From Ecdyonurus torrentis (lineage: Eukaryota > Arthropoda > Insecta > Ephemeroptera > Heptageniidae): DNA of 64,000 bases. Shown piece after piece: positions 41,254-56,752 of the stretch. The stretch is taken from the NCBI GenBank assembly GCA_949318235.1, contig OX439131.1, positions 22,526,802 to 22,590,801 of the forward strand, in the 5' to 3' direction. Each line of letters begins with the position of its first letter. The first letter of the stretch is position 1. The notes beneath the pieces are model-generated. The model was not told the origin of the DNA, made no database searches, and saw only the letters and a list, made by a program, of their open reading frames with translations. A program made the translations under genes and the position numbers.

Positions 41254-43781
41254 TTCTCTTTTATACTCTCTATAAATACAGATTTTTACTTGCACATAAT
41301 AATAATAATAATTTGCTGAGAATTAAAAATAAAGTAAATTGCTACACAACACTCTGACTGACAATGTTGAGATTGCTGAGAAAATTTGTCGTTTGTACAG
41401 CATGTAGCCCACATCATTCACAATAGATTTGGATACTCGACCAACATAAACTTATAAAATCGATACTACTTGTTGACATGGGTATTATATAAAATATACC
41501 TTACTGGAAACCGCGGTTCCCAGGAACCACCACAAATGTTCGCGATTCCTTATGATCATTTCCATTCAAATAGAAATCATTTTTTTGTTATATAATATAT
41601 TATATAAGCTTGTTTTTAACATATAATATTATACCTATTATTGTATTATATATTATATAGAAATATTTAGATGTTTTAATTCAACATTAATATTTTAATT
41701 GGTAAATCAATATTTTATGCTGCCTCTTTCATAATGCCTATTATCAATATTATTCCCACGCGCGATGTAAAAGTTATATTAATAATAATTGTTATATGCA
41801 AAAAAAAAAAAAAAAAAAAAAAACTTTTAATGTAGTCATTTATAGTCATATAAAGGTTCATTAGTTGATCAAAAACATCATGATCTTTAATTATTTCCCC
41901 TCAAAACATCTTTATACAGCATTATATAATATACTGGAGGCTAACTGATTGCATGTATCCTATAGACAACAAAATAATACAGAGCTATATGTATTGACCT
42001 TTAACCTTTAGTTTATACATGACATTTGATGAGAGAGAGAGAGAGAGGTATCACTGTGATCCTGTGTATTTCTCTCTCTCTCTCTCTCTCTCTCGTTTTA
42101 TTATATTTAATACCAAACTATAGAAGCACGTAAAAGTATTAATTATATAAATTATTTTTTATTTCCAAATCCTCTTGATTTACACACAAATATTAAAAGG
42201 TTTTAGTACATATAAACACTCGTTTTTAAGATATATTAATTAAAATACTATACAATACACATGTAATTTAAATATATTCTAATTAAATTTAAAATTATTA
42301 TAATGGTTACAAATATTTTTGGTTGTAGTTTTCTTTATTGGTATTATTGTTATTTATTTTTAACTATTTGTGGCCAAAAGTAGTTAACTGTAAAAAAAGT
42401 ATTTATATAAAAAAGCACAAGTTGATAAAATGAAATACTTTTTAATTTCTTGATTATGAAAAATATACATCAGATAGGTCTATATATTTAAAAAAATAAA
42501 TACTGTACATCGTTATTTATTCCACAATTTGCGTCGTTCAGTTTTTTTCGATCTAGAATTCCTATTTCAAAGAAGTAAAAGTTAATTTAAGGGTAAAACG
42601 AAATCAATATAATATTTTAATGTATTTATTTACAATGCACGCGATTTTGTGATTTCTTGCAGAGCTGGTTTGCTGGACGATGCAGCTACAGTGGCAAAGA
42701 TGGCAATTGAAGCTGCTCCCAAGTTTGTTGTGACACACTTCACCCTGGCCAACATACTTGTGTCCAAAGTAAGTTAAACTTCTTTTTTTTTTTTGTAATT
42801 AGAAACTGTATTAATATAAGGCAAGTTTAAATAAATATAGTGTGCATAATATAATCGTAACAATAAATATCGGTAAATTTTGAATATTCATTTGTAAAGT
42901 ATTATATCTTTTTAAAATAATTTATTTACTAAAATTTTGAAGAATAAATAGATTAGATCCATATAATTACATTATAATCTGCTTAGATTTACAATTTAAA
43001 TAAAATATTCGATCTATGAAACGTAACATTTAGGTTTCGTTATCGTTTTTTCAGATGTGTGTAAAAGCGAAATGTAGTTAGCATTGTTTGGTAAATAAAA
43101 TTCATCAGATCCTCTTAAATTTATTCTATTAGACGATTTTTTTACTACTGATTATTTTTACTTGGCGTTTTGTATTTAAATATGTATTTCATTGTACTCT
43201 GTTACAGCCGTAGATAATAGTTTAATGCATGAGAAAATTATAAAAACATAACTTTTTTTAAAAATGTTTTCGGATTATGATTATTATACTGTATATTGTA
43301 GTAGAGTAAAATGATAAATAATTAAACTGGCAAATATATAAAAATTAATAGCAAATATAACAATTTTAATTGGTAATAGTTTTTGCGATGTATTAAGATC
43401 TACACCTGCGAATAATATGTATTATTAAAATGAAAATCAATACAATAAACATCACGGAAATGTGTGTGTACTGTGTAGATATCAACTCGTACAAGGAAAA
43501 CAATATTTAAATAACTATATATTTCGTATGTAAAATATAATACTACATTTTAAAAACTTCGTGACGTATTATTATTTTGCGTTTGCGCGAGAGTTTTGTA
43601 TGAGCTGATAGTGACCTCTGACCTTTTGTGCGTGCAGGGAGAGCTGGGTAAGGCGATGGTGTTCTATCAATCCTCCCTGAGAGTGCAGCCCAATTTTGAA
43701 CCGGCCAGGCATCGACTCAAGGCTATTCTGTGTTCCCTTCTCTACCCTGATGAGCAGATTGACTTGTCTCTGCAACCCTAA
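28122..43781 (+). CDS. TTC17: Tetratricopeptide repeat protein 17 (TTC17), about 12 coding exons, about 1084 aa
   Basis: In vertebrates TTC17 acts with C2orf53/CATIP in actin polymerisation and cilium formation. Exons: 28122-28241, 29159-29415, 29700-30674, 30741-31005, 31888-32088, 33039-33315, 37412-37677, 38800-38843, 40162-40603, 40672-40829, 42663-42768, 43638-43781. A hydrophobic signal-like N-terminus (LLTWVVFLHFIFEI) precedes the conserved THWVVTENGRIQAQ. The first TPR block (SDWHLFNLATGFWRARG, ALVHLGNILHQAK, HWTLGNVYTVLGDY) is in exon 3, followed by a coiled coil. A middle TPR pair (GLYWHAQGQLQPATQCFVQAL) is in exons 5-6. The C-terminal TPRs (NSTSWVLATAAALYWRVVG, CLRQAIKHAP, LSLANVFQRAG) end at VQPNFEPARHRLKAI. 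Phases fit throughout. The junctions of the 44-nt exon 8 with exon 9 are the weakest. Human TTC17 is 1141 aa. A poly(A) signal is at 43821-43826. Confidence 0.93.
31225..31690. repeat. Foldback F3 copy 2 with two further hairpin elements inside
   Basis: Outer arms: AGCAAGGGGCTTGCCACAGG on the left and GCAGTAAGGCCCTTGCTGG on the right. Inside are a hairpin at about 31356-31452 (AAGGTCCTTGGATAAAAGG against CCTTTTATCCGAGGTCC) and another at 31480-31634 (GCACATCAGAGTTATA against TATAACTCTGTGCC). It lies in TTC17 intron 4. Confidence 0.7.
32128..32289. mobile_element. Small inverted-repeat element with poly-G/poly-C ends and 8-9 bp flanking duplication
   Basis: The arms GGGGCTCATAAGGCTGTTGTGA and the inverted GATGTAACAGC..AGTGAGCCCC are capped by 18 Gs on the left and more than 20 Cs on the right. 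TGGTAGAAC flanks both sides (about 32127 and 32280), consistent with an 8-9 bp target duplication as in hAT elements. The left end reads CAGTGGGG, like hAT termini. It contains a CRE octamer (32173-32180) and lies in TTC17 intron 5. Confidence 0.6.
32655..32790. repeat. Decayed copy of the ATCCGGAT repeat family
   Basis: TAGTGCTGTCAAAATTAATCC resembles the end of the 23928-24535 repeat. It is followed by ATCCAGAT, TCTGGAT and one intact ATCCGGAT. The changed words differ by C-to-T or G-to-A at the central CpG. Confidence 0.55.
33706..34034. repeat. Foldback element F12, about 329 bp
   Basis: Ends GGGAGTAGGATACCGAC and, inverted, GGGAGTAGGGGACCGAC. Inner arms pair AAATTT-rich sequence around GGGCCTTATGGGC. 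No ORF. It lies in TTC17 intron 6 and is followed by a tract of TACAGTA repeats (about 34050-34120). Confidence 0.65.
34205..34303. repeat. Dispersed repeat, family F10
   Basis: GGGGCTGTGGTGG, CATAAAGATAGCATAGTGTG, GGTTGAGGGTTACCTA and TTTTTGCCAGAGGTG align with 17955-18095. Directly upstream of the palindrome array. Confidence 0.5.
34399..34607. repeat. Array of seven 21- to 22-nt quasi-palindromes at about 30-nt period
   Basis: Units at 34399-34419, 34430-34450, 34460-34480, 34489-34509, 34518-34538, 34556-34577 and 34587-34607. Each has (T)GCCA or GACCA at one end and TGGC(A) or TGGTCA at the other, with a CpG-rich middle such as CTCCGCGATG. Unit 4 is in the opposite orientation to units 3, 5 and 7. 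AT-rich spacers are 9-10 nt (17 nt before unit 6). Not a CRISPR array: it is eukaryotic, the units diverge, and the spacers are short. It lies in TTC17 intron 6. Confidence 0.8.
34825..35125. repeat. Foldback element, family F2 copy 2
   Basis: Ends ATTAACTTCAGACGTGG and ACGTCTGAGGTTAAT, with T-tract and A-tract just inside. The centre is the palindrome CATAGGATATCCTATG. Both inner arms carry TTGCCTTC and GTACCAAATTT blocks as in copy 1. Confidence 0.8.
35666..35755. repeat. (TC)n microsatellite
   Basis: About 45 perfect TC units in TTC17 intron 6. T-rich tracts also lie just upstream (35370-35450). Confidence 0.97.
36080..36460. repeat. F7 relics flanking foldback F9 copy 2
   Basis: An F7-like segment (GATAGGAGATAGTAATGAGC, GGATGCTGCGG) lies at 36080-36190. 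F9 copy 2 (36194-36336) has ends CCCTGGTTGCATCC and GGACGCAACCAAGG. A second F7-like segment (AGAATGGGAGACTAG, AATTTCTAACCCAGG) lies at 36385-36460. Confidence 0.55.
36664..36857 (+). other. Coding-like open frame in TTC17 intron 6, unresolved
   Basis: A 64-codon frame with balanced base composition in an otherwise very AT-rich intron. It has a good acceptor just before it (CCTTACTGGGACTCCTCAG). The translation has a CPNC motif, SWRRTG and GGLTFWQEK. I do not recognise it. Its phase (one base before the ATG) does not fit between the phase-1 exons 6 and 7, and no strong donor follows. It could be an alternative exon, a decayed exon or chance. Confidence 0.25.
37851..38230. repeat. Half copies of foldback families F3 and F1
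   Basis: 37851-37970 carries the F3 left half (ATCGCGGTTAGGATCAATA, CCTTACCACAGTAGAAG) without its right arm. 38061-38230 carries the F1 left half (AAGGCGTAGAACACCTTG, CACTGACGTCACAGCTCGCC, CRE at 38192-38199) and stops shortly after GCGCGTGTAAAA. Both are truncated. TTC17 intron 7. Confidence 0.7.
41178..41246. repeat. (TA)n microsatellite
   Basis: About 34 TA units in TTC17 intron 10. The same intron has a GA tract and a TC tract facing each other (42033-42048 and 42071-42093), able to pair as a hairpin. Confidence 0.95.
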
Positions 43782-43820
43782 ACTTGCATTCAATATATAA
43801 GTGTATGCATTATATCCCTA

Positions 43821-43826
43821 AATAAA
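43821..43826 (+). terminator. TTC17 poly(A) signal
   Basis: AATAAA 40 nt after the TTC17 stop codon. Confidence 0.75.
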
Positions 43827-43918
43827 GCTACCCCATCTATGTATGTGCAAAAAAAAAATGTGTTTTTTATTTTAACATCAATTAATCAACCCTAATTGCA
43901 TTTATATTATTTTTAGAT

Positions 43919-43958
<40 letters not shown>

Positions 43959-44133
43959 TTTCGAGTAACATAGTTTTTTTAGCAGCTAGATTTGTAAAAA
44001 CCCATAAAAAACTTAAAATATTCTAATTGGAACAAAATATTAACTATTAATATTAAATAGCCATTACAAGATTCATCACTACGATACGAAAATCATTAAA
44101 ATATTTCTTTTGGTTCCACTTTTATTGAAATTC

Positions 44134-46503
<2,370 letters not shown>

Positions 46504-46968
46504 ATGAGGAAGGTGGATTCTTTTTAACCCCTACTTTTTATGACATTTTTGAAACGAGTGTTAAAAAATTTTGAGGTGTTATTTTTTCTTACAGCGATTG
46601 GAGCATGGGAAGTATTTTTAGTGAATTTTTTTAAAATCGACCTAAAAAGCCTGTGACGTCATCAATCGGGCATTTATTTCGGAAAGTATTGACCGTAGAA
46701 GGTTCAGTATAGCCGGGTTTTTGAAATCCTGAGGACGAGCTGATTTCATTAAACTGGTTACTGAAACTCGAATAATTAGTATTTGCCGAGAAAAAAGTGC
46801 ATTGATGACGTCACAGGCTTTCTAGGCTGATTTTCAAAAATTAATTAAAAATACTTCGCATGCTCCAATTCCAATTGTCATAAGAAAAAATAACGCCTAA
46901 AATTTTTTTAAAACTCTTTCCAAAAATATCATAAGCTCAACAAAAAATTTTCAATTCACCTTCCTCAT
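46504..46968. repeat. Foldback element F5, about 465 bp, long arms
   Basis: Ends ATGAGGAAGGTGGATT and, inverted, ATGAGGAAGGTGAATT. Arms of roughly 200 bp continue through TTGGAGCATG, AAGTATTTTTA and AAGCCTGTGACGTCATCAAT. A CRE octamer therefore lies in each arm (46654-46661, 46806-46813). Confidence 0.8.
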
Positions 46969-49900
46969 GGTACCATTAGTTGTCAATTTACAATATATAT
47001 TACAGGTTCTCTAGCATAATTTTTAATTATGGCATATTATATTCTGAACTGTTTGATTATTATTATTATTTTAGTTCATATAATATTTTTATTTTATTTT
47101 TAAAGGTGTACAGTGCCGCACAGAGCGGCGATAAAAATCGCGTGCTAATATTTTTAACATGGTTCGATAGTTCGATTTTGCATGTCTATTTAGTATATGC
47201 AAAATTTCACTTTTAAAATTACTTTAAAAAAAATAGTAGATCTTGGTTTAAAAATTTGAATACGGTAAATATATAATTGATAAATTGATCATTCACAGTA
47301 AGAAATAAGAACATTTTATGCTAGAGGACCCGATTGATTTAATTTTTGTCTTATGAAAAATACAGAATTACTTAATATTTTTAAAAGTTATAATGTTAAA
47401 ATAAATAAATTTATTTATTTTATTAGACATTGGTAGCGTACGCATAGTAACATCACATCAATATAATATGTTACACTAACATGCGCTTCTCGTCAAATAA
47501 ATAAAAGAAAAAAAAAATCGAGGTCTCTCTTATCTAACTTTCTTATTTTAACAATTTGAGGCAACTTAAATAATTATTCTACGGAGAGATTACAAATAAA
47601 ATTAATAAAATATCGGAGTCATTTTGCCAAAAAATTTCATACATTTTGTTGTTTTTGAAGGGATAAATTTACTTCAAAAACGACTGAAGCTGCAGAAATT
47701 GATCGATTATAAGAGTGAGAATATTTATATAAAATACGATATTTTGATTTCACACAAAAGTTTCAATAAATACGGTATATACATTTTATCACTTTTTTAT
47801 AGATTATTTATTCACAAACATTTGAGTAATACCGTAAACCATAATTGATTATGACAATTAAAAAAAAAAAAAGACAATAAATAAAAATTTACTGCTTTCT
47901 TTTGTGTAAAACGTTTTAATAAAACATTAAATTATAGTTGATTAATATTTTAGTACAGTTGCACTTAAATGTATAGCGCACAAGAGTTTTTTACCGTCTA
48001 ATCTTGTGCAGTGTCCAGCAGCTCCCGTGCAAAGTCATTCTTCTTTATAATTATCAGTGTTGATTCTCAGCACAATGTACATTTTCTTCATAATTTGGTC
48101 CACACAGTTGTAATATATTACAATAAAAATTATTAATAATAAAATTTGAACTGTTAATAAATATGTTAAAAATACTTTATCAACTTGGAAAAATCAATAG
48201 CTATTTCTTTTAATCAATATTATATATATGATTAAATGAAATAATAGTATTTTATTAATATTTCAATAAATTCAATATATATAATTCATTTGTCTTTATT
48301 GTTATTATTAAAGTTATCAAAACGTGTCAAAGAATAAAATTTTTTAAACTGAATTTTAAGACAATCACCCGTCATATTATATCACATTGACAATATATGA
48401 ATGGATTAAATATTAATTAGTATTATATTTTATTAATATCACTCATATATGCACACAAGAGCTGTAAAAGTGAAGAGCTTTGGAAATTATAAAGCAAAAT
48501 TTAATTTCATGTAGAAATAAACGTGCAGGACAATTTTTTTGTAAAATGTTAAATGCTATTTAATGATTTAGTTACAGTTATATTATATAATATACATAAA
48601 TTCGCCCACACATATTAAGAAAATTTACAATGGCTGCAATGCTGTTTTTTTTTTATAGATATAAATGGTCAATCCATAGAAAATAGCCTTGTGTGTATAT
48701 ACATTTATTAATCTCTATAAGAACATTTCTCATAATATTTTTACAATAGTTTACATAAAAACACTAGAACACATACTATATATTACATTATACATTACAA
48801 ACATAATACAATGTCGTTCATACACCACACACGCTAAAAATGTCATAAAAGCTCAAAGTAGAACAATAAATTAGACAGAAAAGCTCAAAGTAGAACAATA
48901 AATTAGACAGACATAATAACAGTAAAGAGACAAAAACCTAGAAGACTATAGCAATTCGTGTATCGTTGTGAAAAGAATTTTTATCAGAAAATGATAACTT
49001 TTCAAAATATAAATAAATTGCAATTAAATGTTTGCCCATCCAGTTAAAGTATGTATAAAACTTTAATCAGTATACTAACGTTAATTGGGATTTAATGCAA
49101 TTATTAATTATGCTGGTAATTAACGCAGTTGCTTTAATTTTTAATTATAGGCTTTAACTAAATAGTAAGAAGAAATAATATACTTAAAAGGGCACTCTTT
49201 TGCAATGCACGATAAATATCTGTGGTTAAGCGTATATTTATTATTTACATAAAACCTTAAAGAAGAAAAAATATAATTAATAATAAAATATAATAATAAC
49301 TAATAAGAATCTTTGAATGAAATGGCCTATATGTTGAAGTCTGCAAAACGCTTTAAAAAAATTGCTGAAAATTTGAAGTGATGTGAAGGTGTCAATATTT
49401 TACTCACGTGAGGGTGTAGGACGAGAGGTGAGGTACTAGCTTCACGGTGTCTCAAGCGTGTATACAGTGTCTCGCGTGGCGCTTCCGGTTTTTATGTATG
49501 CCGGCGTCTGCGCGGAACTTCATTTACCCCCTCCCTCTCTCCCTCTTTCACCCTGCCAACACACACAAATGATAATTTGGCAAAAAAAAAAAAAAAAAAG
49601 AAAGAAAGAGAGAAAGAGAGAGAGAGAGAGAAAAAGGGGTAACAATTTCCAAACCCCTCATTATATTGGACCCTGAACTTATCGTGATATCTATAAGAAC
49701 AAAAAAATTCATGTCATACAAGTATTACTTTAAATTAAGCAAATTTAATGTAAATATACTTTAATTTTGCATAAAAATTCTTGATTTAATATTCACATTT
49801 TTTACGTCAATATTTATTTGTTTTTTTATGAGAATTGCAGACATAAAGCAAAAAAAAAAAAAAAAAATTAAGGTTTCTTTGATGCGAGGCAGTTTCTTTT

Positions 49901-50636
49901 CTTCGCCTACTCGCTTTCAGATTGTGTAGGTGTAGAAGATTTTTTCCTATTTACTTCCCACGAAACAAGGTGAATGAACGCACGCAGCACCTGTAAACAA
50001 TCAACAATAATTAAATTATAATTATTATTTCCTGTGCTCGAATGAAACGAATCGACCGTTAATTTATTTTCCAATTAATTTGACCTATTATTGTTTATTT
50101 GTGATAAAATAAAAATTATATTATAGTCTTAAGAAGGAAAATATTTTCGCAGTTACAAACTTTTACAAAGTTATTTTAGACCACTTGCTATTCCCCCCAC
50201 AAAATGATCATTATTTTTAATTATAAAAGATTATATTTTATGTTACAGATAAGAAGTAAAATTTATTCACTAGTCACAAGCTGGTTTGATTTTTTTTATA
50301 TAATTTGATGATTGTTTTCTTATTAAATATAAGAAATATTTTAAGTTAAAACATTTGTTTCATTGTGAATGTAAAAGCCCTCAATCTTTTATTATTATTT
50401 TTTCTAATTATTAATATTATTATAACATTCATTGTATAGATATTTTTTCTTTTGCTGTAATGCTATATATTTAATTTCTAATGCGTTCACTAACAGTTTT
50501 TTTTTTTTTAATTATCAGCTTATGTATTTACTGTAATACGGTAATTTCACTTTTTTTTTCAACGTATTTGGATGCGAATTGCATTAAAGTGACAGAACTT
50601 GTGTACATATGAAGGTGAAACCTTGTAATACTATAG

Positions 50637-50683
<47 letters not shown>

Positions 50684-51025
50684 AAGTTAGGAATGGAAGC
50701 CAAAGCCACGCGAGCTACTATATGCTCAGGATTACGAGAGAACTATAGGAAGGAGGAAAGGGTGAGGAAGGGAGGCAAGGGGGTGAACTAATAGCCTTAC
50801 CTGATTTTATTCTGAATCTTTACACGCGAGCAAAGCAACGACATACATGACCCAGGGAATCCCATGCTTATGAAACCATAAACTACATAGCGTGATGATG
50901 TAATGTAGGTACAAAACCGAAACACACATATAAATATAATACAAAATAATAATATAATAGTAATTTTTAAAAAATGGCTTCATTTTGTCTTTGCTGATAA
51001 CAATTGCAATAGAATATAATCTTTA
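46969..51025. other. Gene-free AT-rich DNA with two GC islets
   Basis: No recognisable gene. 49400-49560 is GC-richer (GCTTCCGG, GCCGGCGTCTGCGCGG), with a good minus-strand splice-donor sequence GTGAGT at about 49410, so a non-coding exon on that strand is possible. A (TC)n tract at 50639-50680 adjoins a purine-rich stretch to 50790. Elsewhere the DNA is mostly A/T with scattered homopolymers. Confidence 0.45.
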
Positions 51026-51350
51026 TAGGCATAGAAAACATGAAAAAACATGTTCTTTAACACAAAATGGGATCTACAAAACTGATGATAATTTTTAACA
51101 GAATGTAAATGTGGCCCCACAAGAGAGCGTAAAAAAGCTGTAAAGTATGCAATTTGCGTGAAAATTTCTGTTTATGACGTCAGAAACAGGCAAAAACTAG
51201 TATAAAAATGTTGTGCGGGTTGCATAAATCAAAATTTTCTGATCACTGCTACGGCGCGGTTTTAAGACCATGAATTATTGTTATTTATTTAAGTCTCATC
51301 AAGTGTTTTGTGATATAAATGCTAATGTTTTCATGTTTTCTATGCCTTTA
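51026..51350. repeat. Foldback element, family F6 copy A
   Basis: Ends AGGCATAGAAAACATG and CATGTTTTCTATGCC. Interior blocks AAAATGGGATC, AAGAGAGCGT, TGCAATTTGCGTGAAAAT, CRE octamer (51175-51182) and GCGGGTTGCATAAATC are shared with copies B and C. Confidence 0.8.
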
Positions 51351-52412
51351 ACTGAAGTATTTTTAGTTTTTATACTTTTATCTTGGTAATAGAAGAAGTT
51401 TATTTATTTCTCGTAAAAATTTGAATTTGAAATGGATTCAAGTCATCGCTGGCTATGAAATTAAAAATTTTTTTAATAAAAACAAAGAGCAAGATAAATT
51501 ATAAAATATTAATAATTTATTTTTGCAAACAGAAAACAAATAAAATCATGCTTTTATAACGTGCAGTAGATAAAGTATTGTGTGTTTAAAATATAGAACC
51601 ATTATTGTGCGATTGAATCAAATCCATTGACGATATCTCAAAGATACAGAACTATATGTAAAGATATTTAATCCTATATTATATTTCAATGTTTTTCTTC
51701 TGAATCATGCGTGTGAAAGTAAATATTTATATAATTTTTTCACAAAATTATAAAGGAGTGCGAGTATATCAAGAAAAAAAAAATTGAAATATATATAGTC
51801 AAGCAATATACATATATGCATTAAATTTAAATCAAGGAACTGAAAATTAAATTAATAGAATACTTAAAAGTTTTTTTTTTTATCTACTAAATTTATCATA
51901 TTTTAATATTTTGTAACTTAGTTTTATTATTAATATTAAAAAATAAAGTTAGGGGAAAAGAGCTTAGTAAGCATATTATGCAGACGCTAACTTAATCTCA
52001 AAGTTAAATATGCGGCTTCTCAGGTATATATGCATGCACTAGCATGGCATGATATAGAGTAGGTGTCAATAACTTGTCTGATACATACATCCAGCCATAT
52101 GCCTTATAAACCCAGGAAATGAATTTGTTGTATGTAAAACAGCACCACTCACTTAACGTCCGTGTATTTAAATTATAAGCAAAATTTTAGAACCAAATAT
52201 CACTGAGAATTCAAGTTTTTTTTCTCTATTTACTTTACTAATATAAGAATTTATTCTTTTAAACATTTTATATTATTACTTATACATTATTGAAGCAATA
52301 TTAACGTAAGCGATAAGACTTTAGCTCAAATTATTTACATATTATATTCATGAATGAGTTTAAACGTAGAATTTAAATTATATATCTTGTAAGAACATCG
52401 CTAGTATTTTAA

Positions 52413-53024
<612 letters not shown>

Positions 53025-54470
53025 AACAGGTTTATAGAATAAAAGAGGTTCTTCATTGTGTGAAAAAATAGACTTTGACATTTATTTGAAAATATATCAT
53101 TGTAACGGATACTGGTTAATCACTATCTAGAAAATGTTCAATACTCTCATTAATTTTACGTGTTCATTAAAAAAGTAATATTATCTTTTTTGTCTTCTCT
53201 GTTGTCTAATAATTTCTAGGAAATTGGAAATATATATTATATATATTTTTTTCTAATGATGTGGATATGTTTTGTAAAGCGCCTAGCTGGTATGCAACTA
53301 TGTGGGTTTCTCTATTAAGCGGGATGCATAACGCTGGTGGGCTTCCTCAGCCGGGCCAGCACGCTGCAATCAATAACTTTTGTACCGCGCAACCTCCTCC
53401 TCCTCTCCCCCCCCCCTGCCACGTCGTGCAGAAACCTCGTTATCAGCAAGTCTAATTATCAGATTTGTGATAGTACCTGATGCTGATAACTTACTGATTA
53501 TACGCATAGACCTTGAATTTTGTTTTAATTTTTTTTTTAATATTGACTTTTCGTTATTTATCTTTTATAGAATTATAAAACCAAAATTAAAATTAATTAA
53601 TTATTAAAATAGTACAGCATTTAAACAGCACTTTTCTCTACAATGCAACTAATATAATTTTATATCAACTCAATATAATTTCTGCTTATATATAGATCCA
53701 TGACAAGTACTTTTTTAATTTTATTTTACTCTCAAAAGTTGACGTAAATCGAACACGTATTAATCAAATTAAAATGTATATTTCGTTTAAAAATTTTTTA
53801 ATTTAAAAGAGTGGTTATGTTATAGACGAGTAATCTTTTATGAAACTAAATGATTGATAGTAAAATGAGAGACTTTCGTGAAACCTGAGTGTAGTCACAA
53901 TCACAATGCTACTCATAGGGTCTTAGACTTACTTCAACCAACGAGCGTTCATGGAGTGCTTAATTCTTCTCTGTTCTTTGCTTATACTTTTTTCTATATG
54001 AATAATTACTTCTAATGATATAACTTTTGTTAAAGCCACTTTAAAAGATATTTCAAATTTTATTTTTTACTGCAAAAGTTGTAAGATTATACATACCAAT
54101 CCTGAAATAATCTAGACCAATAGAGGACTATCTGTGCTTTGTAAAAAGTTTAGAACTTTCAACTTTGAAATTGGTATCATTTATAAAATCTAGAGTTTGA
54201 TTTTTATATTATACTCCAGGGAAATATCTATATAGTGTCTCCGCAATCCAAACTTTGGATTTGAAAAAAAAATGTTTTAACCCACAATCATGAGCTCTGT
54301 TGTTGAGCTAACCAGGTTTTACGCAAGTGTTTATATATTTTTTGAAATTGAAGTAAGGGTATTAGAAAATCATTGTTTATGTTATTTGCCCAAGAATTGT
54401 TAGGTATATTTGAACAAGACATCCCTAGTGGTATCTCTTTGCTTTTTAGTTTGTATATGAACCTGCACGT
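53025..54470. other. Gene-free DNA with GC-richer islet at 53270-53455
   Basis: The islet contains CAGCCGGGCCAGCACGCTGC, CAATCAATAA and a C-tract (53406-53416), with CACGTCGTGCAG. No supported ORF. The rest is AT-rich. Confidence 0.4.
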
Positions 54471-54635
54471 CTGCTGACGTCATTAACCCAGTGTACTAGT
54501 AGTGGGGGGAATGGCGTCATAGCCTGTGACCCCATTTTCAGTTTGTTCCCTAGTAAAAAACATGTACAGGGTAGGGAATCGAGGTATGGAGATTGAAGTT
54601 ACGTCATTTGCGCGCGCACGACTGGTACTGTTGGT

Positions 54636-54710
<75 letters not shown>

Positions 54711-54985
54711 CAAAAGCGGTCGAAGTGTGTGGCGGAGAGAGAACAATTTTACTCGCGCACACTATAAATAGACTCGCGAGGAGCTATTTCTGGATCGGGA
54801 CTCTCGAGATCAATGCGCAAGCGCTTATTATATTGCTGCTGCTGCTGCAGCTACTGTAATGATGACTTCTGACCTTCCTCGCACGAGCTGAGGACCACAG
54901 ATCTGTACCGTTGTCCACGCTTTACCGCAGCTAGATAACCCTTTCCGTCGCCCTGCCTGTCCACGCCCTTCGTGTAATCAGTTTA
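54471..54985 (+). promoter_or_regulatory. Candidate core promoter: CRE, (GA)n tract, TATA box in a GC islet
   Basis: A CRE octamer (54475-54482), a (GA)n tract of about 34 units (54641-54708), TATAAATA at 54763-54770 and then CpG-rich sequence (CTCGCGAGG, GCGCAAGCGC). GAGA tracts upstream of a TATA box are typical of arthropod developmental promoters. No downstream exon could be defined inside the window, so the target is unknown. Confidence 0.4.
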
Positions 54986-55293
54986 GCAAACATAAAATAT
55001 AACTCGGAAGACATAATTTTTAACAAAATTAAACCTTCGTATAAAATTGGTCATATTTTCATCACATTTTTACCAAGATCTTTACAAATAATTTATTGTT
55101 TCCTCAAATTGGTTTCTTTGCTTTTCCCTTTTTTACAACTGTACACATAATACCATAAAATTATTGATGGTCAGCACCAAACAAAATTATATAATATTTA
55201 ACCCCCTATTTTTTTTTTCTTCTTCTTCTTTTTAATATTAAAATTTGTAAAACTCTTTTACAATTTATAAAATACTTTCTATAGTATACATTG

Positions 55294-55333
<40 letters not shown>

Positions 55334-56713
55334 AGGTAACAATTTTTTTTCTTACTTTTACTAAATCGATAAATATTTTTATGAACGTATACATTTAATT
55401 TCAACATTTTATATTAGTCAGCATGTTTAAAAATAGAACTGTTTAGTAAGGTAAAAAAGAATCATTCACATGATTACATTTATGTTTGGAATAAAAATTT
55501 TGAAAAACATCTCTTGTGATATTTTTACTATATAACAGCCAAATTTTATTTCCAATGTAATAAACTTTATATTTATATTATATAAAAGTTCAAAGAATAA
55601 AATTATTTGTTTCTGTTTTTGTTATAACATTGATAGAGTTTTGATAGTAGTAAGTTAGGACTTTTTTTTTTTTCAAGCAAAAACTTTATTTTAAAACGCG
55701 GGCTGTTTTTACTTACAGTGATTAAACATTAATATTAATATCAGTTTGGAAAAAAAAATATATCATGTTTAATGTAATCAATCATCAATGTATTTATAAT
55801 TTTATTAGCAAACGCACATACTGTGGAAGATTAATTTTTGAAATGGTTTCTGTCATTTTTTTAATTGTAGAAGCATTTTATTTTTTATGATTTTTTGATT
55901 AGGAAAAATAATTTGGTGTCCTTTTAATTTTCATTCAATGCTAAAATTGACATGAAATATCTATCATCTTTTGACTATCATTTCATTTATTTTTAAAATC
56001 GATAGAAATCAACAAGTTTTCCTATTTTCAAGATATCAAATTCTTTTAAAAGACATTAAAAATAAAAAAGAATATATTATATGAGCAATAATTTTTTTAT
56101 GAGGGTTGAAAATTTTGAAATTAAACAAAAAATTGACATTATTATTTTCTTTTAAAGTAATACCAAGTTTTATTAACAAATTATAATTATTATTCATTTC
56201 TTTTTTAATATTATGTAACACTATTTTTTGTAATCTAAATGTGATGCTGCTATTTTTGAAATATATTTATAAATAAAAAATTAAAAGTTATTTTTGTTTA
56301 AACTATATCACAATAAATTTTATGAATTTAAAATTTGAAATATTTAAAAAAAAAAAAAATCGTTATTATAATTCCAAAAAATGTAAATTATACATAGATG
56401 CTATACCCGGATCTTAGTTTGAAATGAAGGTCTATGGCTCCAGCAGTGTCCTTGTTAACCACAAATAACCCACCAGACTGCATATAACACATATTACTAT
56501 TATTTAAGTTAAGTAAATTTAGAATTGATAATGTTTATATTATATGAAAATATTTAACCTTCATTTCAATGACTTATAATCATAAAATAAGTTCCTTTCT
56601 TTTTGTTATGATATAATTTTATAGTATATTTTACACAAGTTTCAATTGAGAATGAGAGTTTTATTGATTAAATTGATCACAAAACTCTTTCAGTTTTATT
56701 AATAACTTCTATC

Positions 56714-56752
<39 letters not shown>

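Noticed and set aside
49400..49560. Let-7-like TGAGGTA word
   Set aside because: Only the first bases match, with no hairpin or continuing miRNA sequence.
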